A stretch of 14,730 nt of DNA from an uncultured Ruminiclostridium sp. (GCA_934462775.1 CAKSIR010000049.1:1-14730); one strand, 5' to 3'. Numbered from the stretch's first letter, positions 1 to 7,487 are shown. A program made the numbers and translations. Notes: a model not told the origin generated them from the sequence alone.

Positions 1-5
1 CGCTG

Positions 6-43
6 AAATCTGCCCTATTGTGCTTAAATAGGGCAGATTTTTT
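6..43 (+). terminator. Intrinsic terminator at left edge
   Basis: A perfect 14-bp stem (6-19 pairing with 27-40) encloses a 7-nt loop, and a T run at 38-43 follows on the plus strand. This fits a terminator for a plus-strand gene ending left of the window. The hairpin also sits directly behind the stop of the minus-strand AIM24 gene. It may therefore act in both directions, although the T run on that side is short. Confidence 0.8.
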
Positions 44-46
44 GAT

Positions 47-730
47 TTATTTGTTACCGGTTGTAAAATAAGGCGCAAGCGAGCCTGCAACAGAGGATAC
101 CGGCATTGTCTGAACCCATATTTTGCCGGGACCTGTTACCTTTGTATTGAATAAGCCTTCTCCGCCGAAAAGAACGTTTCCTACGCCCTTGACTGTTTCA
201 ATATCTATTGAAACAGAATTTTCCATAATCGCAAGGTGACCTGTATCAAGGAGCATCGACTGACCTGCGGCAAGATTATATTCAATTACGCTTCCGTCTA
301 TTTCAAGGAAAACAACGCCGTTTCCGCTGAATTTCTGCATGATAAATCCCTCGCCGCCGAAGAAGCCCGAACCAAGCTTTTTCTGGAAGTGGATTGACAT
401 ATCTACTCCCTCGGAGGATGCAAGAAATGCAGATTTCTGCGCAATAACCGGCTTATCCGGAGTAACCTCCATCGCAATTATTTCACCCGGGAAGCTTGAC
501 GCAAATGCAATCATGCCTGCGCCGTCCTGGGCAGTATATGTATTCTGGAACATTGATTCTCCGGAAAACATTCTTGAAAAAGCCTTGCCGATTCCGCCGC
601 CGGCGTTGGTGCTCATTTTCATATTCGGCGACATCCAGCTCATACCGCCGCTTTCGCATTTAATAGTTTCGTTAGGGTCAAGAGTGCAGATTACAACCGG
701 AAGCGGAGTACCTTTGATTTCGTATTTCAT
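47..730 (-). CDS. AIM24 family protein (TIGR00266)
   Basis: This 227-residue protein belongs to the AIM24/TIGR00266 family (PF01987), a beta-rich, repeat-like fold whose biochemical role is not established. Family traits are the N-terminal MKYEIKGTP opening, the ESGGMSWM segment near residues 26-33, a glycine-rich GGGIGKAFSRMFSGES stretch near 44-59, and later FFGGEGF and LFGGEGLF repeats. There is no signal peptide or membrane segment, so it is probably cytoplasmic. The length is normal for the bacterial family. The ATG start is supported by an AAAGGA site about 11 nt upstream (742-747). It lies 52 bp downstream of the DUF3089 gene and has its own perfect sigma-A promoter inside that gap, so it can be transcribed alone. 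The family call is firm; the function is unknown. Confidence 0.92.
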   Translation of the reverse strand: MKYEIKGTPLPVVICTLDPNETIKCESGGMSWMSPNMKMSTNAGGGIGKAFSRMFSGESMFQNTYTAQDGAGMIAFASSFPGEIIAMEVTPDKPVIAQKSAFLASSEGVDMSIHFQKKLGSGFFGGEGFIMQKFSGNGVVFLEIDGSVIEYNLAAGQSMLLDTGHLAIMENSVSIDIETVKGVGNVLFGGEGLFNTKVTGPGKIWVQTMPVSSVAGSLAPYFTTGNK

Positions 731-767
731 TATGTGACAATTCCTTTCGAAAATAAATAATAAAATT

Positions 768-796
768 ATTATATATTACATTTTAAATATTGTCAA
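768..796 (-). promoter_or_regulatory. Consensus sigma-A promoter for the AIM24 gene
   Basis: On the minus strand TTGACA (796-791) is followed after exactly 17 nt by TATAAT (773-768). Both hexamers match the consensus perfectly. Predicted transcription starts near 761, giving a leader of about 30 nt before the AIM24 start at 730. The spacer contains the stop codon (785-783) of the upstream DUF3089 gene. Confidence 0.85.
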
Positions 797-1673
797 TACT
801 GTTTTTGAAAGAAATTATTCGTTTTATAATATTTTCTTTTAAATTATCATGGAAAAGCATATAGTCATAAAGGTGCATTACACCTTTGCCAAGCCCAAGA
901 AAATCAGGATAATCCTTTTCGTCAAGGTCGCTAATAATCAGCGTTCCGCGCCTTTCGTCAAGTTTTGCGCCGCAAAAACACGGTTCGTGAGAAACGGTAC
1001 GTCCGTCCATTAAATCCATAATTTTAGCGCCTTTGTTCATATTTTTGTCTGCTTGTGAACAATCTGTACTCCAGCTCAGCGGATTTATTCCAAGGGTCTT
1101 CGTTCCGCCCGGGACAAGTATTGAACCTTCAACACCTGCAAATTCGCTGTTAAACGATATAATCGTTCCTGTATCCTCGGCGCTCTGAGCCATTTTTAGT
1201 CTTGGATAGTGTGCAAGGTCATCTTCGGTAATACGCCAGCCTATTGCGTAGCAGGCAACCATTTTGTTCATAAATTCAGTTTCTGTGAACAAGCTTCTTA
1301 TTAGCTCAAGGCACATACGAGCGCCTTGCGAAAAGCCCCATAAAATAAACGGTCTTCCGTTGTTGTAATTATAATAGTAGTCCAGAAAAGCTTCTTTTAT
1401 GTCGTTATAGGCGATTCGGTTAAATGGCTTCTGATTATCATCATCGAGATAGAACACGGGCATGGTGGCCTGTCTGTAATACGGCGCAAACATACGGCAG
1501 GAATCCTCAAAAATTCCCTTTTCCATATCCAGAGCCATTTTAAAGAAATGCCGTATTTGCGGGTCGTGAATATTGTTGTTGCCGTACTTTGTTTCAAGAC
1601 CCACTGTTGGCGCGGCGATAAATATGTCGCAAGGCTTATCCTTGCCGATTCCCTTATATATCCACTCGGTCAT
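783..1673 (-). CDS. DUF3089 family alpha/beta hydrolase
   Basis: This 296-residue protein matches the DUF3089 family (PF11288), lipase/esterase-like alpha/beta hydrolases with no assigned substrate. Visible hallmarks are DIFIAAPTVG at residues 16-25, MFAPYYRQAT at 61-70, and the nucleophile elbow GFSQG at 113-117, which places the likely catalytic Ser at 115. A late MHLYDYMLFHDN segment near 266-277 probably supplies the catalytic His (His267); Asp249 is a possible acid, which is inference. No secretion signal is seen, unlike many proteobacterial relatives, so it probably acts in the cytoplasm. Only 5 nt separate it from the upstream YitT-family gene and no strong ribosome-binding site precedes its ATG. 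This suggests translational coupling in a two-gene unit. The substrate cannot be inferred. Confidence 0.88.
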   Translation of the reverse strand: MTEWIYKGIGKDKPCDIFIAAPTVGLETKYGNNNIHDPQIRHFFKMALDMEKGIFEDSCRMFAPYYRQATMPVFYLDDDNQKPFNRIAYNDIKEAFLDYYYNYNNGRPFILWGFSQGARMCLELIRSLFTETEFMNKMVACYAIGWRITEDDLAHYPRLKMAQSAEDTGTIISFNSEFAGVEGSILVPGGTKTLGINPLSWSTDCSQADKNMNKGAKIMDLMDGRTVSHEPCFCGAKLDERRGTLIISDLDEKDYPDFLGLGKGVMHLYDYMLFHDNLKENIIKRIISFKNSIDNI

Positions 1674-1678
1674 GTTTC

Positions 1679-2563
1679 TTACTTGTGTTCGCCGCCAAGC
1701 ACGTCGGCAATTTCTGTTATTGATATGTAGGCGTGACTGTCTTCGTTGTGGACAACCGCCTTCATTTTGTTTACCTGGAAGCGGTTTACTACAAAGTAAA
1801 TAACAGCTTTATCCTCGTTGGAAAAAAAGCCCTTTGCGTTTATGGTTGTCACTCCGCACTCAAAGGCGGCGGAAAGAGCGGTGCAGACTTCCTCGCGCTT
1901 TGACGTAACAATAATCGCAGCCTTTGAACGGTCGAAGCCCTCAACGATAAAGTCAACGGTTTTGATAGCGGCAGCGTAAGTAACAATTGAGTAAAGAGGC
2001 AGTATCCAGTCCTGGAATACCAGACCGCAGCATACGTAAAGGATAATGTTGTACGCCATAACGAATGTACCTACGGTAATTCCGATTTTTTTTGCAAAAA
2101 TAACGGCAAGAACTTCAATACCGTCCATTGCGCCGCCGTTTCTGATGGCAAGACCGCTTCCGACGCCTGAAATAAGTCCGCCGAATACTGCGCAAAGCAG
2201 TAAATCCGAGCCTGCCAGCGGAGAAGCCATGCTTACATCAATCGGCAAAACATCGGTTATCATCCATGCGCCTACCGAGTAGATGAATACCGAATACATT
2301 GCGTAGATTGTAAAGCAGATTCCCTGTTTTTTCAAGCCAAACAGGAAAAGAGGAATGTTCAGCAGCAGCAGAAAGAAGTGCAGCGGCAGATATTCGGGCG
2401 TTATCTGAGCCAGAAGCATTGACGTTCCTGAAATTCCGCTGTCGTACAGCGCGACGGGGTAGAGGAAAACCGTAACGCCAAAAGCGTTGATAATACCTGC
2501 TACTGTCAGCATAAGAAAACGGTTTAGCTTTAGTTTTTTAAGTTCTGTTTTGATTTTTTCCAT
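1679..2563 (-). CDS. YitT family membrane protein (DUF161 + DUF2179)
   Basis: This 294-residue integral membrane protein is of the YitT type. About five to six hydrophobic segments fill residues 15-205, including the family's glycine-rich GLAIRNGGAMDGIEVLA stretch near 137-153. A soluble DUF2179 domain occupies roughly 213-285, with AAIIVTSKREEV and the later ITEIADVLGG ending. Transport or sensing roles are proposed for the family, but no substrate is known. The start is set at 2563 because AAAGGAG (2575-2569) lies 5 nt upstream; a longer reading from 2605 would run through the tRNA terminator's T run and has no ribosome-binding site. It is followed after 5 nt by the DUF3089 gene. Only about 30 nt separate it from the tRNA-Leu terminator, leaving no clear room for a promoter of its own. 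Confidence 0.92.
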   Translation of the reverse strand: MEKIKTELKKLKLNRFLMLTVAGIINAFGVTVFLYPVALYDSGISGTSMLLAQITPEYLPLHFFLLLLNIPLFLFGLKKQGICFTIYAMYSVFIYSVGAWMITDVLPIDVSMASPLAGSDLLLCAVFGGLISGVGSGLAIRNGGAMDGIEVLAVIFAKKIGITVGTFVMAYNIILYVCCGLVFQDWILPLYSIVTYAAAIKTVDFIVEGFDRSKAAIIVTSKREEVCTALSAAFECGVTTINAKGFFSNEDKAVIYFVVNRFQVNKMKAVVHNEDSHAYISITEIADVLGGEHK

Positions 2564-2593
2564 AGTTTCTCCTTTCTGTGTCTGAAAAAAGGT

Positions 2594-2630
2594 AAAAAAA
2601 ATCACAAATGGTTAATAAAGCCATTTGTGA
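2594..2630 (-). terminator. Terminator behind tRNA-Leu
   Basis: On the minus strand a perfect 10-bp stem (2630-2621 with 2611-2602) and a 9-nt loop are followed by eight T residues (2601-2594). It starts 10 nt after the CCA end of tRNA-Leu and is a strong intrinsic terminator. Seventeen bases of it (2615-2631) recur exactly in the terminator behind tRNA-Glu at 14627-14643. Confidence 0.88.
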
Positions 2631-2640
2631 GTTTTAAATC

Positions 2641-2727
2641 TGGTGCGGATGACGGGACTTGAACCCACACGACATTGCTGCCACTAGCACCTGAAGCTAG
2701 CGCGTCTGCCAATTCCGCCACATCCGC
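2641..2727 (-). tRNA. tRNA-Leu (anticodon CAG)
   Basis: This class II tRNA of 87 nt includes an encoded CCA (2643-2641). The acceptor arms GCGGATG and CATCCGC pair perfectly, with A as discriminator. The anticodon stem CTAGC/GCTAG encloses the loop TTCAGGT, giving anticodon CAG, which reads CUG. A long variable arm and the T-loop GTTCAAG are present, as expected for leucine tRNA. It is transcribed from a promoter about 100 bp upstream and ends at an adjacent intrinsic terminator. Confidence 0.97.
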
Positions 2728-2827
2728 ATATATGGGAATTTAAAACTTTTACACGGCGGAAATTCCGAAAGCCGAGGTGGACTTTATTACAAGTTACTCC
2801 ACGTTGAGTTGTCTTTTCGACTTGATT

Positions 2828-2856
2828 ATTATACCACATCTGAAACATAAATGCAA
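2828..2856 (-). promoter_or_regulatory. Extended -10 promoter for tRNA-Leu
   Basis: On the minus strand TATAAT (2833-2828) is directly preceded by TGTGG, the gram-positive TRTGN extended -10 motif. A weak -35, TTGCAT (2856-2851), lies 17 nt upstream. Predicted start is near 2821, leaving a leader of about 95 nt to be removed before the mature tRNA 5' end at 2727. That leader can form small hairpins, for example around the CGGAAATTCCG palindrome at 2757-2767, but I recognise no known leader RNA in it. Confidence 0.75.
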
Positions 2857-2914
2857 TACCTTTTTTTAAAAAATTATAAAAATATTGATTTTACACAAAA
2901 TATACCGAAACATC

Positions 2915-2943
2915 TTGAAATATGACATGATATATTGTATAAT
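2915..2943 (+). promoter_or_regulatory. Sigma-A promoter for the hprK operon
   Basis: TTGAAA (2915-2920) and a perfect TATAAT (2938-2943) are separated by 17 nt. Predicted start is near 2950, giving a leader of about 53 nt before hprK. It lies back to back with the tRNA-Leu promoter in an AT-rich region. I saw no catabolite-responsive element around it. The rest of the 2728-3002 gap holds no recognisable gene. Confidence 0.8.
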
Positions 2944-3002
2944 TTAATAGTATGAGTTAGTACGCATTAAACCGCAAGGTATTTTATAAGAGAGGTATAA
3001 TT

Positions 3003-3962
3003 ATGGCTCAGGAATTTTTTGTTACCCTTGACAAGATTATAAAGGAATATAGTCTTGAAACCGTTTATTGCTCAAAAAATCCGTCCGAAATCAAGATTTC
3101 CAACGGCGATGTAAACCGTCCGGGACTTCAGCTCACAGGCTTCTACGAGTATTTTGACAATAACCGTATACAAATTATCGGCAAGGCTGAGATTGCTTTC
3201 CTTGAACAGAAAAATTCGGAGGAAAGACTTAAAGCGTTCGATCAGCTTTTTGTTCACCAGCCTCCTGCCGTTATAGTTACAAGAGGAATGGAAGTACCTC
3301 CCGAGGCGATTACCGCCGCTCAGAAATATGATGTTCCTGTTTTCCTCTGCAAGGAAAGCACCTCGACGTTTATGGCAAAGCTCATCGCTTTCTTAGGCTT
3401 GAACCTTGCTCCGAGAATTACCCGCCACGGCGTTCTTATTGAGATTTACGGCGAGGGCGTTCTTATTCTCGGCGATAGCGGCGTTGGTAAGAGCGAAACC
3501 GCTATCGAGCTTGTAAAGCGCGGTCACAGACTTGTTGCGGACGACGCGGTTGAAATCAGAAAAACCTCAAACATCACTCTCGTAGGCAGCTCTCCCGACA
3601 ATATCAGACACTTCCTTGAACTCCGCGGCGTCGGCATTATCAATGCGCGTCAGCTGTTCGGTGTGGGCGCTGTCAAGGTAAGCGAGAAAATCGACATGGT
3701 TGTTGAGCTTGAGCAGTGGAATCCGGAAAAGGTTTATGACAGAATGGGTATGGATAATCACTATATGTCAATTCTTGACGTTAAAGTACCATATCTTACA
3801 ATTCCCGTAAAGCCGGGCAGAAACCTTGCGGTTATCATGGAGGTTGCAGCCATGAACAACAGACAGAAAAAGATGGGCTACAACGCAGCTCAGGAGCTGC
3901 TTGAAAATCTGGGTCTTAACATGGAAAGCAACGACACTGTCAAGGACATGGATACCATATAA
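3003..3962 (+). CDS. hprK: HPr kinase/phosphorylase
   Basis: HprK phosphorylates and dephosphorylates Ser46 of the phosphotransferase carrier HPr, setting carbon catabolite control through CcpA in the cytoplasm. The N-terminal regulatory domain covers roughly residues 1-130. The catalytic domain has His142, the P-loop GDSGVGKS at 157-164, acidic residues after it (VADDAVE, 178-184), and the family signature LRGVGIINARQLFG at 207-220. The C-terminal IPVKPGRN segment (267-274) and following helix match the region tied to phosphorylase activity and hexamer contacts. At 319 residues it is full length. The ATG is preceded 7 nt upstream by AAGAGAGG (2988-2995). It is the first gene of a long operon and shares it with a glucokinase, which fits a role in sensing glycolytic state. 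Confidence 0.97.
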   Translation: MAQEFFVTLDKIIKEYSLETVYCSKNPSEIKISNGDVNRPGLQLTGFYEYFDNNRIQIIGKAEIAFLEQKNSEERLKAFDQLFVHQPPAVIVTRGMEVPPEAITAAQKYDVPVFLCKESTSTFMAKLIAFLGLNLAPRITRHGVLIEIYGEGVLILGDSGVGKSETAIELVKRGHRLVADDAVEIRKTSNITLVGSSPDNIRHFLELRGVGIINARQLFGVGAVKVSEKIDMVVELEQWNPEKVYDRMGMDNHYMSILDVKVPYLTIPVKPGRNLAVIMEVAAMNNRQKKMGYNAAQELLENLGLNMESNDTVKDMDTI

Positions 3963-3979
3963 TAAGGAAGTGTGCAAAA

Positions 3980-4702
3980 ATGAAAATTATTGCTGATATG
4001 CACACGCACACCATTGCGTCTACCCATGCTTTCAGCACTGTTACAGAAAACGCAAAGGCAGCCTCCGAGGCGGGAATCAAGTATCTCGGCACCACCGAGC
4101 ACGGCATTGAAATGCCGGATTCGCCTCATCTGTGGTGCTTTTACAGCATGAGGAATATCCCGCGGCAGCTGTTCGGGGTTAATATGCTGCGCGGAATGGA
4201 AGCAAACATCATTAACTACGAAGGCAGCATCGACATTTACGAAAAGGAAATTTACAGCTGTCTTGACTGGATAGTTGCGTCCTATCATCACCCTTGCTGT
4301 ATGCCCGGCACAAAATCCCAGCACACCAATTCCTACATCAAAGCTCTGGAAAATCCGTACATTGACTGTATCGGACATTCTGAGGACCCTGATTACGACT
4401 ACGAGTTCAGACCTGTCTGCGAAGCCGCAAAGGCGAACGACAAGGCTATCGAGCTTAACGCGTCCAGACTGAGGGGCAAAAGAGCGCAGGAGCGTTACAG
4501 AGAAATTCTCACGGTTTGCGCCGAGGTCGGAACAAAAATCTGCGTAAATTCCGACGCCCATTTCTGGGACAGAATAGGCAATTTCGGTCAGGCAATAGCT
4601 TTTCTTGAGGAAATGGATTTTCCTGAGGAGCTTGTCCTCAACGCAAGCGAGGAGCGATTCCTTGCGCATCTTTCCTCCCACAGAGGAAATCCTTTTGAAT
4701 AA
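3980..4702 (+). CDS. PHP domain phosphatase, YcdX-like
   Basis: This 240-residue PHP-superfamily protein resembles the YcdX phosphatases, trinuclear metal phosphoesterases of uncertain natural substrate. Metal-ligand motifs are visible in order: DMHTHT with His8 and His10, TTEHG with His41, Glu74 in RGMEAN, the SYHHP pair at 103-104, His133 in IGHSEDP, and the NSDAH motif with Asp192 and His194. All expected ligands are present, so it should be active. It starts 17 nt after hprK with AAGGAAG as ribosome-binding site, and the glucokinase gene follows after 30 nt. Its place between hprK and glucokinase hints at a sugar-phosphate or related substrate, but this is inference. No signal peptide is seen. 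Confidence 0.9.
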   Translation: MKIIADMHTHTIASTHAFSTVTENAKAASEAGIKYLGTTEHGIEMPDSPHLWCFYSMRNIPRQLFGVNMLRGMEANIINYEGSIDIYEKEIYSCLDWIVASYHHPCCMPGTKSQHTNSYIKALENPYIDCIGHSEDPDYDYEFRPVCEAAKANDKAIELNASRLRGKRAQERYREILTVCAEVGTKICVNSDAHFWDRIGNFGQAIAFLEEMDFPEELVLNASEERFLAHLSSHRGNPFE

Positions 4703-4732
4703 TAATGAATAAAAATAAAGGCGGAACATAAA

Positions 4733-5686
4733 ATGTATAATATAGGTATTGATTTAGGCGGAACAAATATAAAGGTAGGCGTAGTTGACGAGCAGTATAA
4801 CATTGTAGGACGCTCAAATGTTAAAACAAACCTGCCGCGCCCTGCCGAGGCGATTGTCGACAGCATTGTTGAGGCTGTTGATCTCGCCTGCGAGGACGCA
4901 AAGGTAAGTATTGCCGATGTAAACAGTATCGGTATCGGCACACCGGGAGCTGCCAACAGAAATTCAGGCGTTGTTCTTTACTCGAACAACCTTGGTTTCA
5001 AGGACACAGAGCTTGGTCTTATGTTAAAGAAGAAAATCGGCAAGGAAATTTTTGTTGAAAACGACGCAAATGCAGCCGCATACGGCGAATTCCTCAACGG
5101 TGCAGGCAAGGGCTATCAGAACGTTGTTGTAATCACACTCGGCACAGGCGTTGGCGGCGGTATCATCATTGACGGCAAGATCTACACAGGCTTTAATTTC
5201 TGCGGCGCTGAAATAGGACACTCCGTAATTCATTACGGCGGACGTCAGTGTTCCTGCGGCAGAAAAGGCTGCTTTGAGGCTTACGCTTCCGCAACCGCAC
5301 TTATCAAGGCGACAAAGGAAGCAATGGAAAAGAATAAGAACTCCCGTATGTGGGCGGTTGTTGACAACGATATAAACAACGTTGACGGAAAGACTGCGTT
5401 TGACGGTATGCGCCTTGAGGACGAAACAGCTATCGGAGTTGTAAATGAGTACATAAACTATCTTGGCTGCGGATTGGTAAACGTGGTAAATATCTTCCAG
5501 CCTGAGGTGTTGCTCATTGGCGGCGGCATCTGCAAGGAGGGCGACAATCTCACAAAGCCGCTGGAGGAAATTATTGCCCGCGACAGCTATTGCATTGACA
5601 AGAATGCGTCCACAAAGCTTGACATTGCCAAGCTTGGCAACGACGCAGGAATTATCGGTGCGGCTTACCTGTTCCGCCTGAAGTAA
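4733..5686 (+). CDS. glcK: ROK family glucokinase
   Basis: This 317-residue ROK-family sugar kinase is probably glucokinase, which makes glucose 6-phosphate from glucose and ATP in the cytoplasm. The ATP-binding motif IGIDLGGTNIK lies at residues 4-14. The catalytic aspartate is Asp111 in VENDANAAAYGE. The second phosphate motif LGTGVGGG spans 136-143. The ROK zinc site is complete, with Glu160 and His163 in AEIGH and the CSCGRKGC cluster (Cys173, 175, 180). Length and motif spacing fit the gram-positive glucokinase subgroup. The ribosome-binding site AAAGGCGG precedes the ATG. Together with hprK upstream and pfkA downstream it places upper glycolysis in this locus. Another hexose specificity cannot be excluded from sequence alone. 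Confidence 0.9.
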   Translation: MYNIGIDLGGTNIKVGVVDEQYNIVGRSNVKTNLPRPAEAIVDSIVEAVDLACEDAKVSIADVNSIGIGTPGAANRNSGVVLYSNNLGFKDTELGLMLKKKIGKEIFVENDANAAAYGEFLNGAGKGYQNVVVITLGTGVGGGIIIDGKIYTGFNFCGAEIGHSVIHYGGRQCSCGRKGCFEAYASATALIKATKEAMEKNKNSRMWAVVDNDINNVDGKTAFDGMRLEDETAIGVVNEYINYLGCGLVNVVNIFQPEVLLIGGGICKEGDNLTKPLEEIIARDSYCIDKNASTKLDIAKLGNDAGIIGAAYLFRLK

Positions 5687-5701
5687 TTGGGGGAAAAGGT
5701 C

Positions 5702-6604
5702 TTGGATTTGCGTGAAATAGCGGATTTGTGTGCAGAATGCGGTGCTGAGCTTAAAGAAAACGAGGTTCTTGCACCGTATACATCGTTTAAAATCGGCGGT
5801 CCGTGCGACTGCATGGTTAAGGTAAACAGCAAGGAATGCTTTGCGGCGGTGGTTAAATATTGCCGCAAAGCGGATATACCTTATTATATTATAGGCAAGG
5901 GCAGCAATATTCTCGTCAGCGATAAGGGGCTGAGAGGAGTTGTAATACTTGTTTCCTCAGCTTTTTCCGAGATAAAGGTTGATGGTGAGCACATAATCTG
6001 TGACGCGGGAGCGCCGCTGTACAAGGTCTGCATTGCGGCAAGGGATAACTGTCTGACAGGACTTGAGTTTGCCTACGGAATACCCGGTTCGGTCGGAGGA
6101 GCGCTTTATATGAACGCGGGAGCATATCTCGGCGAAATGAGTCAGATTGTCGAATCCGCCGAGTATATTGACGAAAACGGGGACGTAAAGGAAATTGCTC
6201 TTGCAGACATGGAGCTTTCCTACCGTCACAGCATTTTCTCCGAAAAAAATTTGCCTGTCGTAAGCGTAAAAATGAAGCTTGCAAAGGGCGAATACGACAA
6301 AATAAATGACCGCATGAACTACCTTATGGACAGAAGAAGAAACGCGCAGCCCCTTGAATATCCAAGCGCGGGCAGTACCTTCAAACGTCCGGAGGGAGAT
6401 TATGCCGCTCGTCTTATCGACGTTTGCGGTCTTAAGGGAACAGCCTGCGGCGGCGCAGAGGTAAGCACAAAGCACAGCGGATTTATCATCAATAAGGACA
6501 ATGCCACATTTAAAGACGTACTTGGCGTTATTGACGCTGTAAAGAAAAAAGTATTTGACGACACAGGCGTTATGCTGGAATGTGAAGTGCTGATACTTGA
6601 ATAG
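5702..6604 (+). CDS. murB: UDP-N-acetylenolpyruvoylglucosamine reductase
   Basis: MurB is the FAD- and NADPH-dependent enzyme that reduces enolpyruvyl-UDP-GlcNAc to UDP-MurNAc in peptidoglycan precursor synthesis. The FAD-binding region contains YTSFKIGGPCD, GKGSNILVSD and GIPGSVGGALYMNAGAY. The catalytic serine motif PSAGSTFKRP lies near residues 221-230 and the terminal glutamate motif LECEV near 292-296. Lack of the extra loop places it with type II MurB. There is no ATG near the N-terminus; the first in frame lies inside the FAD domain. I chose TTG at 5702 because GGGGG (5689-5693) lies 8 nt upstream. TTG at 5708, 8 nt after AAAAGG, and TTG at 5687, with no ribosome-binding site, are alternatives. 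The reading frame opens immediately after the glucokinase stop, so coupling is likely. Confidence 0.93.
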   Translation: MDLREIADLCAECGAELKENEVLAPYTSFKIGGPCDCMVKVNSKECFAAVVKYCRKADIPYYIIGKGSNILVSDKGLRGVVILVSSAFSEIKVDGEHIICDAGAPLYKVCIAARDNCLTGLEFAYGIPGSVGGALYMNAGAYLGEMSQIVESAEYIDENGDVKEIALADMELSYRHSIFSEKNLPVVSVKMKLAKGEYDKINDRMNYLMDRRRNAQPLEYPSAGSTFKRPEGDYAARLIDVCGLKGTACGGAEVSTKHSGFIINKDNATFKDVLGVIDAVKKKVFDDTGVMLECEVLILE

Positions 6605-6630
6605 GATTTCCCGCAAGAGAGGGATTGGAA

Positions 6631-7485
6631 ATGGAATTTGTAATAGTAACCGGACTTTCAGGCTCAGGTAAATCCTGCGCCGCAAAGGTTTTAGAGGATA
6701 TTGGTTTTTTCGTAATTGACAATATGCCTCCTCAGCTTATACCGCGCTTTGCGGAAATATGCGAGGACAATGCGTCAATTGAAAAGGTTGCAATTGTAAC
6801 GGATATACGCGGCGGTTCGCTGTTTCTTGAACTGAACGAGAATATTGAGGAGCTGAAGCACGAGGGATTTGACGTAAAGGTGCTTTTTGTAAACGCGGAC
6901 CATGAAATCATAAAAAAGCGCTATAAGGAAACCCGCCGCAAGCACCCGCTGTATGATATTGCCAACGGGGATATTGACAACGCCATTTCGGCAGAGGCGG
7001 ACATTCTTCAGCCAATCAGAGAAGTGGCTGACTATTACATTGACACAAGTCTGCTTTCCACCGCAAAGCTGAAAGAAACGGTGCTTAACCTGTTCCTTGA
7101 AAACGTCAGCGACAGCATGGTCATAAGCTGTATGTCGTTTGGCTTTAAGTACGGAGTTCCCGACGAGGCGGATTTAGTGTTTGATGTACGCTGTCTGCCT
7201 AATCCGTTCTATGTTCCCGAGCTTAAGCGTAAAACAGGTATGGACAGGGAGGTCCGCGAGTTTGTTATGAAGCACGAAAAGGCGCAGATATTGGAAGCAA
7301 AGCTGTTCGACCTTATTGACTTTCTTGTTCCCGAATACATATCCGAGGGAAAAAGCCAGCTTGTAATTGCGTTCGGCTGCACGGGAGGAAAGCACAGAAG
7401 CGTGACCTTTGCCGAAAATATGTTCGCACATTTAAATCACAAGGATTATAAGGTGCGCATTATGCACCGCGATATTACAAAGTAA
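6631..7485 (+). CDS. rapZ: RapZ/YvcJ nucleotide-binding protein
   Basis: This 284-residue protein is of the RapZ/YvcJ family. The E. coli member binds RNA and glucosamine-6-phosphate and controls glmS mRNA decay; in Bacillus the YvcJ member has NTPase activity and a less clear role. The N-terminal P-loop GLSGSGKS spans residues 8-15. The C-terminal domain carries the family motif GCTGGKHRS at 249-257, after EGKSQLVIAF. The ATG at 6631 is preferred over an in-frame TTG at 6625 because AGAGAGGG (6616-6623) is spaced 7 nt from it. It follows murB by 26 nt and ends 2 nt before whiA. In many Firmicutes yvcK lies between rapZ and whiA; here it does not. Confidence 0.95.
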   Translation: MEFVIVTGLSGSGKSCAAKVLEDIGFFVIDNMPPQLIPRFAEICEDNASIEKVAIVTDIRGGSLFLELNENIEELKHEGFDVKVLFVNADHEIIKKRYKETRRKHPLYDIANGDIDNAISAEADILQPIREVADYYIDTSLLSTAKLKETVLNLFLENVSDSMVISCMSFGFKYGVPDEADLVFDVRCLPNPFYVPELKRKTGMDREVREFVMKHEKAQILEAKLFDLIDFLVPEYISEGKSQLVIAFGCTGGKHRSVTFAENMFAHLNHKDYKVRIMHRDITK

Positions 7486-7487
7486 TT

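Noticed and set aside
2728..2830. T-box leader or a degenerate second tRNA upstream of tRNA-Leu
   Set aside because: No T-box core (TGGNACCGCG-like) and no T-loop or anticodon arm could be found in this stretch.
3890..4729. Long open frame on the minus strand opposite the PHP phosphatase gene
   Set aside because: It lies wholly antisense to a gene with intact PHP motifs, resembles no family I know, and has no ribosome-binding site worth noting. It is a codon-usage shadow.
5957..6685. Long open frame on the minus strand opposite murB and the start of rapZ
   Set aside because: It is antisense to two well-recognised genes, and its translation shows no known motif.
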